Shown here piece by piece: positions 43,176 through 54,964 of a DNA stretch of 64,000 nucleotides (position 1 is the stretch's first letter; every line of letters starts with the position of its first letter). Under the pieces are notes generated by a model. The model was not told the origin of the DNA. It made no database searches and worked only from the letters and a program-made list of their open reading frames with translations. The stretch is from Haberlea rhodopensis (lineage: Eukaryota > Streptophyta > Magnoliopsida > Lamiales > Gesneriaceae). The stretch is taken from positions 1 to 64,000 of the forward strand of contig CAJQUN010001276.1 in NCBI GenBank assembly GCA_907163345.1, read 5' to 3'. The translations under genes were made by a program, and so were the position numbers.

Positions 43176-44646
43176 TGTGAAGACCCAAAATCTACCGATT
43201 CGAGTACTCTACTGATCATATACACTACCGATCAACAGATGTTTAAGAACTAGCTCAGCAGATGTTTCAAACCTGTTGAACCTATGGGAATTTACTCTAC
43301 TCTACCAAAGACTCTACCGATTCGAGTATTCTACTGATCCATATACATTACTGATCTACTGATCCATATACACTACCGATCCATAGACTCTACTGATCTG
43401 TAGACTAAAACGATGCTTAAATAAGCTTTACTTATGCAATGTCTCAGCTCAACCTATGAAGATAACCATTAGCTCTACTGATCTAAATCAGACCAAGAGA
43501 CTTAGTCAACCCCACTAACCCCTCATTTACAATGAATGATAATAGAGGCTATGGTTACAGAATTTCAGGGGTTTGCTAGTGGAATTATAGTAGAGTTAAT
43601 GTAGACCATGGATTGTAACACCCTGACTTTTAACCCTATAAATATCCGAGCATTCCCAAAGCAAGAATTACACAAAACTCTGCATATTTTCACACAGTAC
43701 CAGCAACCATTTTCAAGTTAGGAAGAAGAACCAATTTTGAAGCTTTTGCATCAATTTCTGAGATAATTTCTGTAAGTGGGCTTTTGTTATATACTCGTAT
43801 CGTTTTTGAAAAATCATATGTTTTGAAACTTCAATCGATAATGTGTTATGTTGAAACTATACAGTTCAAATGAAAATTATATTTTTTTAAGCACTCTAAA
43901 TTTTGAAATCTGATTGGAAGGAATTCTTTATGGCCCTAATGCGGTGAGATTATAACCGTTTTTCTGATCTGATACGGTGGTTAACCATTGTTCTGGAAAG
44001 TCCAGACCCTTTATTCATGGGTGATCTGATGTATGGACCTCATCTCTAGGAGGGTTAAGTCTAGAGACTGATATCAGTACCAAAAGGAAACTAGAGGCTT
44101 TATTGTACTTAAAGTATATGAAAAATACTGCTGATATGATATGTTATGTTGTGGCTCGATGGGAGCAATTATGATAAATTATGGCTCGATGGGAGCAATT
44201 ATGCTAAGATGCATTCATATCAGTTTATGTTCGATTATTATATATGTCTTGGAAAAGTTATGAATATGTATTATATTGTCATGTCGATTAGCCCTCGCTT
44301 GCTGGGTGTTTCCCAAAACACTCACCCATTACGCCCCTCCTCGGATAAGATTGAGTCAGAGGTAGAAGACGATGAACAATATCAGTTTTGGGGATGGTGA
44401 TCTATTCCTGATGACATGAAGTTTATCGCTACTGATGATTAAATTAGTGTTATTAGTTTATGCTTCCGCTCCGTTTTGTATTTTCAATTAGTTGTAATCA
44501 ATCTTAATTTAATATCAGTTCAGTTGTAAATACAACTAAAGTTTGATTATGGAATGAATTTGAGATCTGTATCTGAAGCTTGTTGTTTTCGAATTTTTAA
44601 TTGGGGAATAACGCCGGTGTCATCAGTCCGGTATCGGGGCGTGACA
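43176..44646 (+). mobile_element. chromovirus 3' LTR
   Basis: A 1471-bp LTR from TGTGAAGACCC to ..GGGGCGTGACA, complete. Its first part carries repeats of ctactgatccatatacact. The flank agcat after it nearly matches atcat before the 5' LTR. Copia RT sequence continues right after it. Confidence 0.9.
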
Positions 44647-45290
44647 AGCATCCTCAAAATTTGTTATAGCTACTGAGTTTCAGCAATCCATTGGCGGATT
44701 GCAATATTTTTTACGGTTAATAGATTTGCCTTGTGCATGTCAGCACCTTCCGACACTGATTGGGTTGTCTTAACCTCTTCGTGGTATTTTGTACCTCGTC
44801 TCACTGCATTCTCTGATTATGTTAATGTCGATGATCGTACTGATTGCAAATCTACTTACGCTTATATTATCTTCTTGGGCTCCAATCCTATTTCTAGGTT
44901 GTCTCCGAAACAAGATGGGGTGGCCCGATCTTCCATTGAGACTGGATATCGTTCTCATCTCTGCCACAGATGAGGTCCCTTGGATCACACACTTGTTCCG
45001 TGATCTTGGTATTACCTTAAAGGAACCTTTGAAGTTTCTTTGTGATAATAGGTGGAATTTGTCTGGCCTTGCACCAGTCGTTCACTCACACATTAAAATA
45101 CATTTCTATGGATGTTCATTTTGTTTGTGATCTATCTAGTAAGGGCCACCTCTTGATTGTTTACATCAACACAAGTGATCAGCTTGCCGACATTCTCACC
45201 AAGCCCTTACCTTGCACTTGGTTTGACACCTTGCGGTCCAAAATCTGTTCTAGCGATGGAACATCAATTTTGCAATGGCATATCAATGGA
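44647..45290 (+). pseudogene. Ty1/copia RT-RNase H fragment, continuation of 11392-11573
   Basis: SKFVIATEFQQSIGGLQYF resumes the RT cut at 11573. RNase H pieces follow: YAYIIFLGSNPISRLSPKQ, VARSSIETGYR (the copia SSTEAEY site altered), FRDLGITLKEPLKFLCDN, and GHLLIVYINTSDQLADILTK to the stop near 45290. Frame changes and a missing block make it a remnant. Confidence 0.85.
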
Positions 45291-45400
45291 TGATAATCTC
45301 ACATCTTTGTTGCAGATAATATCAAATCTCATAAATCTGATTATAGATATATTATTTGTGATATACTATATCTTGTAACATCTATTAAAGAGGTAAAATG
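45291..45400 (+). mobile_element. 3' LTR fragment of the gutted copia
   Basis: Shares agataatatcaaatctcata and gtgatatactatatcttgtaa with 11317-11377. It follows the RNase H stop, as expected for a 3' LTR. Its right edge is not defined. Confidence 0.55.
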
Positions 45401-45587
45401 CAAGCAAAACCAAATCATTCATTCTATACAAAATTTTAAACTCTTATGGCTGTCCATTTCAAGACCAATATTTTTCCAAGAAAGTTAACGTTTTTTCTTG
45501 TGTGTCCATTTTATTGATAATATCATTACGCGTATCTCTACTTTATTGTTTTCTTTATTTATTCTTCTGTTCAAAATTAGGAATTGT

Positions 45588-46560
45588 TGGGATAAATATA
45601 CAAATCAATAATGCAGTGGAATAAATTTTTATATCTCTCTTATGTAAAACTAGTAGGAAATAATATCAAATAGATAACCAATAATTCCACCAAACACAAT
45701 TAAATGTAATATAAAGGACTAGATTGATTCTTAACTTGAAAAACTTACCTAGTGTGAGGAGTAAAAACCAAATGGACTATAGTCCACCATAATAATCTCC
45801 ACTACAATGAATAAATAGATTACAATCTTTTCACAACCAAAACCAAGCAATATACTATCACAAATCACTATCAAGATATCACAATCTTGAAATAACAAGA
45901 GAATTAGAAAGATCTCACTCAAAGGCCTCCAAACTACAATATGTTCCTGTCGATAACGATATTCACATTTGATCTCCATCGTTCAAAACATATTCCAAGA
46001 TGTTATGAACACACTTGTCAAAATTTGAGCTCAATCCAACAGTTCAATTTCTGTTGACGGCCTCTACAATCAGACTGCTCCAAATTAACTCAAGAACATA
46101 GCGGTTTTTGTTCAACCCTTGGTAACCAACCCAAACTGTTCACAATTTACTTAACACCCTTGTGAGCATTTTGTCTAAATTGCAGCTCTATCCAACGGTT
46201 TTTGATGCAAACTTGTACGAAAGTTGACTTATTTGTAGTATGCTGCAAATATGAGACTCTCTCCCTCTCTCTCTTTTCTGTGTATGCTACGGTTTGTTTT
46301 TGGCTGTGATGCTGTGCTCTATGGTGCGCTAGGGGTATAACATACCATTTGTCATCTACATGAGCTTGCATCACATGGGCTTTTCTATTGGATTTGGGCC
46401 CTCTCCACATGAGAAAACCCAACCCACTAGGAATGTTCCTAGTCGATTCTTCAGCCTCAAGAATTGAGTGCTACCTTGCATATGAATTAATACTCATATT
46501 TTTCTTCACCTTGAGTTCAAAAGCCATAACTTTAATTCATGCCACATTATATTTACTTCC
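45588..46560. mobile_element. probable LTR remnant beside the aminopeptidase fragment
   Basis: Begins TGTTGGGATAAATATAC and shares degenerate blocks with 47170-47520: tttgagctcaatccaac / cagctcgatccaacgattga, ctctctctctttt, and gggccctctccacatgagaa / cgaccctctccacatatgag. Two diverged copies of one family are likely. No clear end or target duplication found. Confidence 0.4.
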
Positions 46561-46570
46561 TGTATTGCAG

Positions 46571-48266
46571 GTTTGGGAATGTTACATTTCCAAATGCAAC
46601 CGCGGGTAAAGATTTGTATTAGCATTTAAAATCTCATTTATTGCATGTGTTTGGAAGAGGTCATTCAGACTTCAGAAGTTAGGACTAAATATTTTTCTTG
46701 CAAATTAACTTTTTGGAAGCATAGGTTGGCTTGACGAAGATATCTAGCAAATTATTCCATGAGATTTCTCATTTTCAGTTCATGTTCTTGATATTCTAGA
46801 ACGACTTTCGTTGTGGAAATATAGTCTTGATTACAGACATGGTACTTGCCGTGGAATTGGGTCTTTCCTAAATGTTCATGAAGGTAAGTTTAGGTAGTTA
46901 TTTTATCGTGATTCTTAAGTGTGTCAAGTTAACTTTTTCGCTGCCTATTTCCTTTGCAAAAAATTTTTAGTATCAGTGACATTGCAGTACGCTTTTCCAT
47001 AGATAGTTTTCTTTATATCGATACAGTTGTTAAACACTGTGAGGCCAGAAGTATACAGTTTTCTAATATGGATAAGTTGTCAACTTGTATTTAAAATGAA
47101 CCAGTAAAGTGTCAGTTACATCAAGAAGATATATTTTTTTGCCATTATAGCCTTCGAAGACTGTGACATAAACACAGATAAATCAATGACAATAATTATC
47201 TTTTCTCGTGTGAATCTCCACCGTTCACAAGTAAGTTCACTCTCTTGTTAACGTGCTATCAATTTCAGCTCGATCCAACGATTGAGTTTGTCAAAAACGT
47301 TTCTGCAAGTAGGCTGATGTGCAGTGAAGTGCAGATTCGAAAATATCTCTCTTTTTCTCTCTTTCTTTTGGTGTGTTAGAGGGCTGTTTTGGTCGATGTA
47401 TTATTATGATTGTGTGCTACTAGTCTTAGGTTAGGAATTCCGTATGGGCTTTGATATTGGGTTTCGACCCTCTCCACATATGAGGAAACTCAACCCAATA
47501 GGTATGTCTATGGTTTCTTTGATTCGGTTGATTTTATCTTTTTTATCATGAGCAACTAGAACCAAATATTTAACAACCAAGGTGAATATCAATAGATAAT
47601 TAAGATTAGTATGATGTCAGCCCTTCTAGTTCTTGGCTACACTGCATTCGTGTCTCATCTTCTTTCAACACTTCTTTTTTCTTGAAATTGAATTTAACTT
47701 TAGTTGTAAAAAAGTCAAGAACAATGTTCTTCTACTGGTAATGTTTCTGTATTGCTTGCAATACTAGGGTTGCTTGAATTGCGATTTTTAAGCCCCAGAG
47801 GTCGTGCTTGATTGAATTTCGGAAAGTTGGGCCATCTTTTGTTCTAAACTTGAGATTTAACATGATAATTGCGAAGCAGGGAAATTTGTTGCAAGACTGG
47901 AGAATGTGCTGATAGTAAAAGAGGCTGATTCAAAGTTCAACTTTGGCGACAAGGGCTACTTACAATTTAAGCATATCACATGGGTAAAGATTTCAACTTT
48001 GTACCTTATATCTCGTGTATAAAAGTCTTGTTCTTGTTACTTGATTTCGTTCCATGCTATCGGCTTTTCCATCTTTGCTGATGTATGAAGATTTGTACTT
48101 TCAGGCACCATATCGAAGCATGCTGATAGATGTGAGCCTCCTTGTGCCCGAAGAAATAGAATGGTTGAACAACTATCACTCCAGATGTAGGGATATTCTG
48201 GCACCACATTTGAACACTTCCGAGATTGAATGGCTGAGGAAAGCTACTGATCCTATTGCTGCTTGA
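46571..48266 (+). pseudogene. Xaa-Pro aminopeptidase P, 3'-end gene fragment
   Basis: Four exon pieces with GT-AG borders: 46571-46605 (GNVTFPNATA), 46779-46883 (HVLDILERLSLWKYSLDYRH then GTCRGIGSFLNVHEG), 47880-47983 (KFVARLENVLIVKEADSKFN then FGDKGYLQFKHITW), and 48105-48266 (APYRSMLIDVSLLVPEEIEW to KATDPIAA, stop). This is the C-terminal half of the M24B metallopeptidase that removes N-terminal residues before proline, most like the plastid-type plant enzyme. The family motif HGTGHG reads HGTCRG, losing the metal-ligand histidine. The exon that should carry the EPGYYED glutamate is absent between 46883 and 47880. No upstream exons seen. Confidence 0.8.
47100..47600. mobile_element. LTR-like remnant in aminopeptidase intron
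   Basis: A degenerate relative of 45588-46560 (see the shared words there). It occupies the place where the missing aminopeptidase exon would be expected. Confidence 0.35.
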
Positions 48267-48297
48267 GTCTTTCTTTACCTTTTGCCACAGCTGGATA

Positions 48298-48726
48298 TGT
48301 TGGGCGATACCAGCCCAGGCTAGCCACCACATGGACTCTAGGCTTAGTCCATTTTATTTTTTTTGTTGGGCAGTAGCGGTTGTGGCGATGGGAGTTGTGC
48401 ATTTAATGCACATTTTTAGCCCTATAAATAGAGCTCTTATGATTTCATTTCATTCATCACATTCTGGGTGTTCTCTCATATCTATACATTTGAGTGTGTA
48501 TTTCTATAATATTTGTGACGTAGTTTTCTCCTATATTGAGAGTGTTGTTCTCTTTTTGAAAAATATAGAGAGATTGTAACCCACAAAATATTATAGTGGA
48601 ATCTTTTCATCTTGCCGGTGGTTTTTACCCTAATAATTTTTGGGGGTTCTCAATGTTAATTGTGGTGTCCATTTTATTCTTCATTTTCAGTATTTTCTAT
48701 CTCATGATGCTGCACTTGAGCCAACA
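48298..48726 (+). repeat. copia 5' LTR
   Basis: 429 bp from TGTTGGGCGATACC to GAGCCAACA. TATA-like ccctataaatag near 48420. It aligns with 54965-55838, differing at the start and by the MITE. Confidence 0.85.
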
Positions 48727-48728
48727 AG

Positions 48729-48741
48729 TGGTATCAGAGCC
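48729..48741 (+). other. copia primer-binding site
   Basis: TGGTATCAGAGCC, 2 bp after the LTR; complementary to the initiator tRNA-Met 3' end. Confidence 0.9.
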
Positions 48742-48858
48742 TCGTAAAAATCTTAAAAAATTCTAAGGATGCTCTATGGTTGCATCTTTGACTAATCTTC
48801 CACATCAGAAAATATTTTTGAGATATTTTTTTATTGAGACAATTTTATTGTTGTCAGA

Positions 48859-49620
48859 ATGGCGGCACGGTTCGAGATTGAAAAATTCAATAGAAGTAAT
48901 GTCATGCTCTGGAAGATGAAGATGAAGCATTTTTATGAAAAGATCATTGCTTGGGGCTATTGGTGATAGGTCGAAGGAGGTCACGGACGATTGAAAGTAG
49001 AATGAGATGAACGGTAATGGTATTGCTAAGTTGCATCTGGCTCTAGCAGATGAGGTATTGTCAAGTATCGCCGAAATGACAAATGCACAAGATATTTGGA
49101 ATACTTTGACAAACCTGTACGAGGCCAAGCTACTACACAACAAGATTTCCTAATTGTATACTCTTCGGATGTCGGAATCATCATCGGTGACCGATCATAT
49201 CAATATACTGAATACTCTATTTGCCCAACTCACTACTTTGGGGCATAAAATAGAGAAAGTTGAACGTGTGGATCTTCTACTTCAAAGTCTACAAGATTCA
49301 TATGATCAAGTCAAGCTGACCAACAGTATCACTACTGATATGTTAGTCTTCGACAATGTTGCAGCCACAGTTCTTGAAGAAGAAAGTCGGCGCAATAACA
49401 AGGAAGACATGTTGTCAAGTTCTAAGCAGGATGAGGCTTTGTAGATGATGAGAGGAAGATCGACGGAGCGTGATTCCAGTAAGAGCCACAAGTAATGTAG
49501 ATCCAAATCCATAAGTAAGAAGAATAATTTTTACTGCTATAAATGTGGCGGTAAAGGGGACTTCAAGAAGGAGTGTACAAGTAAGAAGAGTATAGAGAAA
49601 GATTCTCAAGGAAAAGTTGC
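48859..49620 (+). pseudogene. copia gag
   Basis: ATG at 48859 gives MAARFEIEKFNRSNVMLWKM, then frame changes to LHLALADEVLSSIAEM, YTLRMSESSSVTDHINILN and VERVDLLLQSLQDSYDQVKL. A zinc knuckle CYKCGGKGDFKKEC follows near 49530, in which the usual His is Asp. Stops at 48966, 49151 and 49442 inactivate it. Confidence 0.85.
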
Positions 49621-51415
49621 AAGTACCTTAGACGGTGGTGAAATATTATTCAACGAAGCAGCAACTGTTGCAGAAGACCGACAAAGATTTTATGTGACAT
49701 GGATAATTGACTTAGGAGCGACATGGCACATGACTTCTTGGAGAGAATGGTTCGGTCAATATGAACAAGTCTCGGGAGGATCTGTTTTCATGGAAAATAA
49801 TCATGCCTTGGAAATCGTTGGGGTTGGAACCATCAAAATAAAAATGTTTGATGGTACTATTCACATCATATAGGAGGTCATGTGAAGGGTCTGACAAAGA
49901 TTCTATTATCTTTGTGACAATTAAATGATCCAAGTGTAAGACCCGTATCGAAAAGAGGATCATGAAGATTGTAAAAGGCGTGTTGGGGTAATGAAGGAGG
50001 AAAAGGTTGCTAAGAATATACATGTACTTTTGGGGGAAACACATAAAGAGGCAGAACTGGTTGTTGCATCGACGAGTTCAGGAGAAGAATTAACAGTGTT
50101 ATGGCATAGGAAGCTTGGGGATATGTCAGAATGAGGGGTTGAAAATTCTCTTGGAACGGAAGCTGCTGCCGGGGCTTACAAAAGTGACTCTACCTTTTTG
50201 TGAGCATTGTGTTACCAGTAAACAACATAAAACTTTGGCACATCTACTGCCAAAAGCAACAGTATTCTGGAGCTGATTCATTCTGATGTTTGGCAAGCAC
50301 CGGTTGTATCCCTAGGAGGTGCGAGATACTTTGTCTCGTTCATTGATGATTATTCTAGGAGATTTTGAGTGTATCATATCAAGAAGAAATCAGTTGTTTA
50401 TACAGTCTTCAAGGTATTCAAAGCGCGGGTGGAACTTGACTCTGAAAAGAAGATCAACTGTTTGAGGACTAATGTTGGGGTTCAACAATTGCCTCTGCTT
50501 TGTGATCGGTCGAACACGTGGCGCTTGTGCCAGTGTATGGTTGAAAAGATTGATGTTGCGCCGTTACCCTTAACTATAGTTATTGGTAAAGCGGTAAGCG
50601 CTCGATCATACAATTGGTATCAGAGCCAAGGTCGCGTGTTCGATTCCCATGAGTTGCATATAGTGCAATTATTGGGGGAGGGATTGTTGGGGTTCAACAA
50701 TTGCCTCTGCTTTGTGATCGGTCGAACACGTGGCGCTTGTGCCAGTGTATGGTTGAAAAGATTGATGTTGCGCCGTTACCCTTAACTATAGTTATTGGTA
50801 AAGCGGTAAGCGCTCGATCCTACAACTAACAATGGAGAAGAATATACTAGTGATTAATTTGATGTATATTGTCAACAAGATGGCATCAAAAGGCAATTCA
50901 CAACGGCTTACACGCCTCAACAGAATGGAGTAGTGGAGCGGAGACAGAACCTTGTTGGACAGAACAATAGCTATGTTGAAGACTGTAGGTCTAGCAAATT
51001 CATTTTGAGCAAGAGCAGTCAAAACCGTCAGCTATATTATCAATCGCTCTCCGTCAGTAGCAATTGATCTGAAGACTCCTATGGAGGTATGGATTGGCAA
51101 GCTGGTTGATCATTCTCGATTACACACATTTGGAAGTCCATTGTATGTTCTGTACAAAGAATAAGAAATATCAAAGTTGGATTCAAAATCCATAAAGTGC
51201 ATCTTCTTGGGTTATGCTGAGGTGTTAAGGGGCATCGTTTGTGGGACCCACTGCCCACAAACTTATTATCAACGGGGATGTTATCTTCGAGAAAGATAAA
51301 GTGAAATGAGATATAGGCACATTGAATTTAGCTACTACGATTCAAGTGGAAAGTAAGACAGATGAAGATCAAATTTCTTCTGAGGTACTATCAGAGCACG
51401 AGGAACAAGAACCAA
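49621..51415 (+). pseudogene. copia protease and integrase
   Basis: The protease site reads WIIDLGATWHMT, so the catalytic D-S/T-G is altered to D-L-G. Degraded pre-integrase LLPGLTKVTLPFCEHC follows, then integrase LELIHSDVWQAPVVS and FIDDYSRR, interrupted by a TRIM at 50473. After the TRIM come NGEEYTSD and TAYTPQQNGVVERRQNL, giving D, D and E core regions. Many stops downstream. The solo LTR interrupts at 51421. Confidence 0.8.
50468..50829 (+). mobile_element. complete TRIM (copy 1)
   Basis: Two 140-bp LTRs, 50473-50612 and 50685-50824, identical by eye except one base (catcataca / gatcctaca region), with TG..CA ends. Target duplication actaa at 50468-50472 and 50825-50829. The 72-bp interior has TTGGTATCAGAGCC (50614-50627) and a purine tract attattgggggaggga. 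Total 352 bp, no coding capacity. A tRNA-like A box (TAGTTATTGGTAAAGCG) ends the LTR and a B box (GTGTTCGATTCCC) lies just after the primer-binding site. Confidence 0.95.
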
Positions 51416-52910
51416 GTGAGTGTTGGGATATGCCCTAAGACAAGTCATGAGATGATTGTTTATGACATACAATGTATTATGATTTTATTCGTGGCAAATC
51501 ATTATTATATCTTATTCAAATATCTGTGCAATATGAATTGATATATAAGTTAATGTCCTTAGAATAATATTGTATTGTTCTTAAAGATTGTCCCTAGTCA
51601 AGTATTATCATGAATCGGGATAATGATAATGCATTGAGACTAGTATGTTTTGATTGATGAATTGTTCATAGATATGAGATATCAAATCAACACATAGGTA
51701 CATGTTAGAGAACGATGTATTGGACAGACCCATCATGAGAATGCTACATGGATAGTTATATGAGTGTCATAAGCAATTCTCATAGTGATAATAATGTATG
51801 TAATCCTTACGACTTGAGATCATCAGAGATCCCAACATAAGGAGTTATGTATCTTGATATTGTCAAACGTTACCTGTAACAGGATAAACTATAAAGGTAA
51901 ATATTGGATACACTACGAATTATGTAGAGGGATGTTGATTGATCAAGAAAGGATTTGTCTCTCCCATATAACAGGAGAAGTGATTGGGCCCTTGATCAAG
52001 TAAGACTATAATGCATGGCCATGCTCGAATGAGTCGATATGTGATATCGAGCTTATTCGTTTATTCTAGTTCTACTTGGGGATCAAGAAATAAAGATTGA
52101 ATATACGAGTATGACTATTCCATGACTCGTGTTCAATCTAAACACATTGGACAAAGGGATTAAGTTACAAGATTAATATTATCACAAGTTCTTAGGTTAT
52201 GTCGAGTCAATGACATTCTTGTAATTTGGGTAGCCTTGATGTGTTGCTAGATACCGCTCATCGCTTGTGACATAAAATGAGATTTTATGTCACTGCCAAC
52301 ATTGCAAGATCCTATCGGGTCGCACAAAAGATTAAATCAATAAAGGGAATTAAATTCATTGGATGAATTAATTAATTAAGAAGAGTCTTAATTACATGAT
52401 TATAAGGATTTAATTAAATCATGGGTTTGGGCCCATGAGACGTTAAGAAAGTCTTGAACCTTAATTAAATCTTATAATATATTAACAAGGTTATATTTAA
52501 TGGTTGATTAATCATTCAATTGATAACCTAGTCTAATAACCTAGCCACCTTAGAGCATTCGGCTGCCTCTTGTTCGAAGGATCACCGCCGCCGCCGCCGT
52601 GATCTTCAACAAATTCCGGCCACCGTCCAGCGGTTTAGAACCATGTGACTTTGCTTCGTTTATAAACAAGTCTAGCAACTTGTTATTAAACGATCCCTTT
52701 CGATTTGATCGTGTGGATACCGTAGAGACAAAGGTGAAAAACTTTTGTTCGTGACTTGTGGTGCTACATCGCGGAGCTTCTGCATCAAGCACGCTACAAG
52801 GGTGAGACTCTCATAATCATTCCAATATGAATACTATGTATAGGTCCTCGGTTAGGAATCCATTGTTTTATTTCCGCTGCGCACTTGTGTGTTGGATTCC
52901 TTACAGTGAG
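51416..52910 (+). mobile_element. solo LTR of an unrelated LTR element
   Basis: 1485 bp (51421-52905) from TGTTGGGATATGCCC to ATTCCTTACA, flanked by exact gtgag (51416-51420 and 52906-52910). No primer-binding site, polypurine tract or coding region within, so it is a single LTR left by LTR-LTR recombination. It contains a short CCG repeat (ccgccgccgccgccg) near 52590. It lies in the integrase-RT linker of the copia element. Orientation is arbitrary, taken from the usual TGTTGGG start. Confidence 0.88.
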
Positions 52911-54855
52911 TCCAAGGTTCTCAAATTCAAGAAGTCTACCCGCGAGAGGAGACTAGCAGATTAGCTTTCAGATTATGTTACTGAAAGCAATATTGGATAA
53001 TGTTTATTAACAGAGGATGGTGAGCCATCGAGTTTTCAGGATGCTACTCAAAGCTCGGATATATCCCTGTGGATGACAGCAATGCAGGAAGAATTGGAAG
53101 TCTTGGACAGGAATAAAACTTGGGATCTTATTACACCACCACAAGGACCAAAAGCCGTAAGTAACAGGTGTGTCTATAAGATCAAGTGTAGGATCAAGCG
53201 CTTGACGCTTTACTAGAAGCTATAACTGATGGTAACGGTGCAACTCAATTTTTTTAAGCCGTATAGAAGCATAATCACCACATTTCGATCGATCACACGG
53301 CAAGGGTAATTGTTGTACCCCCAACAACCCCCACCCAATAATTGCACTCCTTGCAACTCATGGGAATCGAACACATGACATTGGCTCTGATACCAGTTGT
53401 AGGATCAAGTGATTGCCGCTTTACCAAAAGCTATAGCTGATGGTAACGGTGCAACTCAAATCTTTAAAAAGTACAGCAGCACAAGCACCATGTTTCGAAC
53501 GATCTCACAGCAAGGGCAATTGTTGTACCCCAACATCAAGCATCATGGTACAACCAAGTGGAACGATATTGTGTAAGATTGGTGGTGAAAGGATATGCTC
53601 AGAAAGAAGGTATTGACTTCAACGAGATATTTTCTCATGTGGTCCGGCTTACAACAGTCAGAGTAGTATTGACTTTGTGTGCGGTTTTTGACCTACATCT
53701 AGAGCAACTAGATGTAAAAACAACTTTTCTTCATGGAGATCTTGAAGAATAAATTTATATGCTCCAACCAAAAGGTTTTGCTGAAGTAGGCAAAGAGAAC
53801 TTGGTTTGCAGGTTGAACAAATCTTTGTATGGTCTCAAACAGGCCTTGAGGTGTTGGTACAAGAGATTTGATTCCTATATCATGAACCTTGGGTACAACA
53901 GGCTTAATGCAGATCCTTGTTCATATTTTCAAGAGATCTGGGAATGATGATTATATTATTTTGTTGTACGTCGTCGATATGTTGGTAAGATCGAGTCCAA
54001 GAATTGAAGGCACAGTTGGCTAGGGAATTTGATATGAAGGACTTGGAACCAACAAACAAGATTCTAGGAATGCAAGTTCACTGAGAAGAAGTAGCAGGAA
54101 TATTTGGCTTTCCAAAAAACTTGCAAGGCTTCAACATGCAATATTGTAAGCCAATTTCAACCCCTCTTCCTGTTAACTTCAAGTTATCCTCCGAGATGTA
54201 GCCTACCAGTGAAACAGAGATGATGGATATGTCTCGAGTACTGTATACTTCAACGGAGGGAAGTTTAATGTTCTCCATAATTTGTACAAGACCAGACATT
54301 GCACAAGCAGTGAGAGCAGTCAGTCGGTACATGGCAAATCCTGGACGAGAGAATTAGAGTATTGTTAAGAGGATCCTTATATACATTAAGGGTACCTCAA
54401 ATGCTGTATTAAGTTATGGAGGATCGTATTTTACACTCAGGGGCTATGTGGATTCAGATTATGAAGGTGATCTAGATAAAAGAAAATATATTACTGGTTA
54501 TGTGTTTACACTTGTAGGAGGTGCATTAAGCTGCAAAAACAGTTGTGGCATTATCTACAACGGTTGCAGAATATATGGTAGCTACTCAAGCTTGCAATGA
54601 GGCAATATGGAATCAATGGTTATTGGATGAGCTCGGTGCAAACAAGAGAAAATTCCTATGTTTTGTGACAGTCAGAGTGTCTTGCACATTAAAAGAAATC
54701 CAGCCTTTCATTCCAGGACTGAACACATTGGAGTTCAATTTCACTTTGTTCGAAAAGTAGTAGAAGACGAAAGTGTGCATATGCAGAAAATTCATACAAA
54801 GGAGAACCTAGCTGATTTCCTGACAAAGACGATTAATGCTTATAAGTTTGATTAG
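52911..54855 (+). pseudogene. copia reverse transcriptase and RNase H
   Basis: Before the TRIM at 53187: degraded linker and VTGVSIRSS (SNRCVYKIK in another frame). After it: VRLVVKGYAQKEGIDFNEIF, LHLEQLDVKTTFLHGDLEE, MLQPKGFAEVGKENLVCRLN and KSLYGLKQALRCWYKRF; the YVDDML site reads VVDML after a frame change near 53970. RNase H: ALSTTVAEYMVATQACNEAI (SSTEAEY altered), FCDSQSVLHIKRNPAFHSRT and MQKIHTKENLADFLTKTI, stop near 54855. Clearly copia; several stops. Confidence 0.88.
53182..53540 (-). mobile_element. complete TRIM (copy 2)
   Basis: Inverted relative to copy 1. LTRs 53187-53326 (140 bp) and 53398-53535 (138 bp), target duplication tcaag at 53182-53186 and 53536-53540. On minus it has the primer-binding site CTGGTATCAGAGCC (53383-53396 on plus), A-box-like TAGCTTTTGGTAAAGCG and B-box-like GTGTTCGATTCCC. 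The two LTRs differ at many sites, so this copy is older than copy 1. Confidence 0.93.
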
Positions 54856-54964
54856 TGTAGATCCACAAGTGGCCAAGCAGAAACGTAAGCAGCAGGGATT
54901 GGCAAGATTGAAAGAATGTGTGGAGATATGTTTGATTCTCAATCAAATCTCCTAGTGGGAGAAA

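Noticed and set aside
50580..50660. Independent tRNA gene
   Set aside because: A-box and B-box words are present but no acceptor stem or anticodon arm can be formed; the sequence is duplicated as TRIM LTR and interior.
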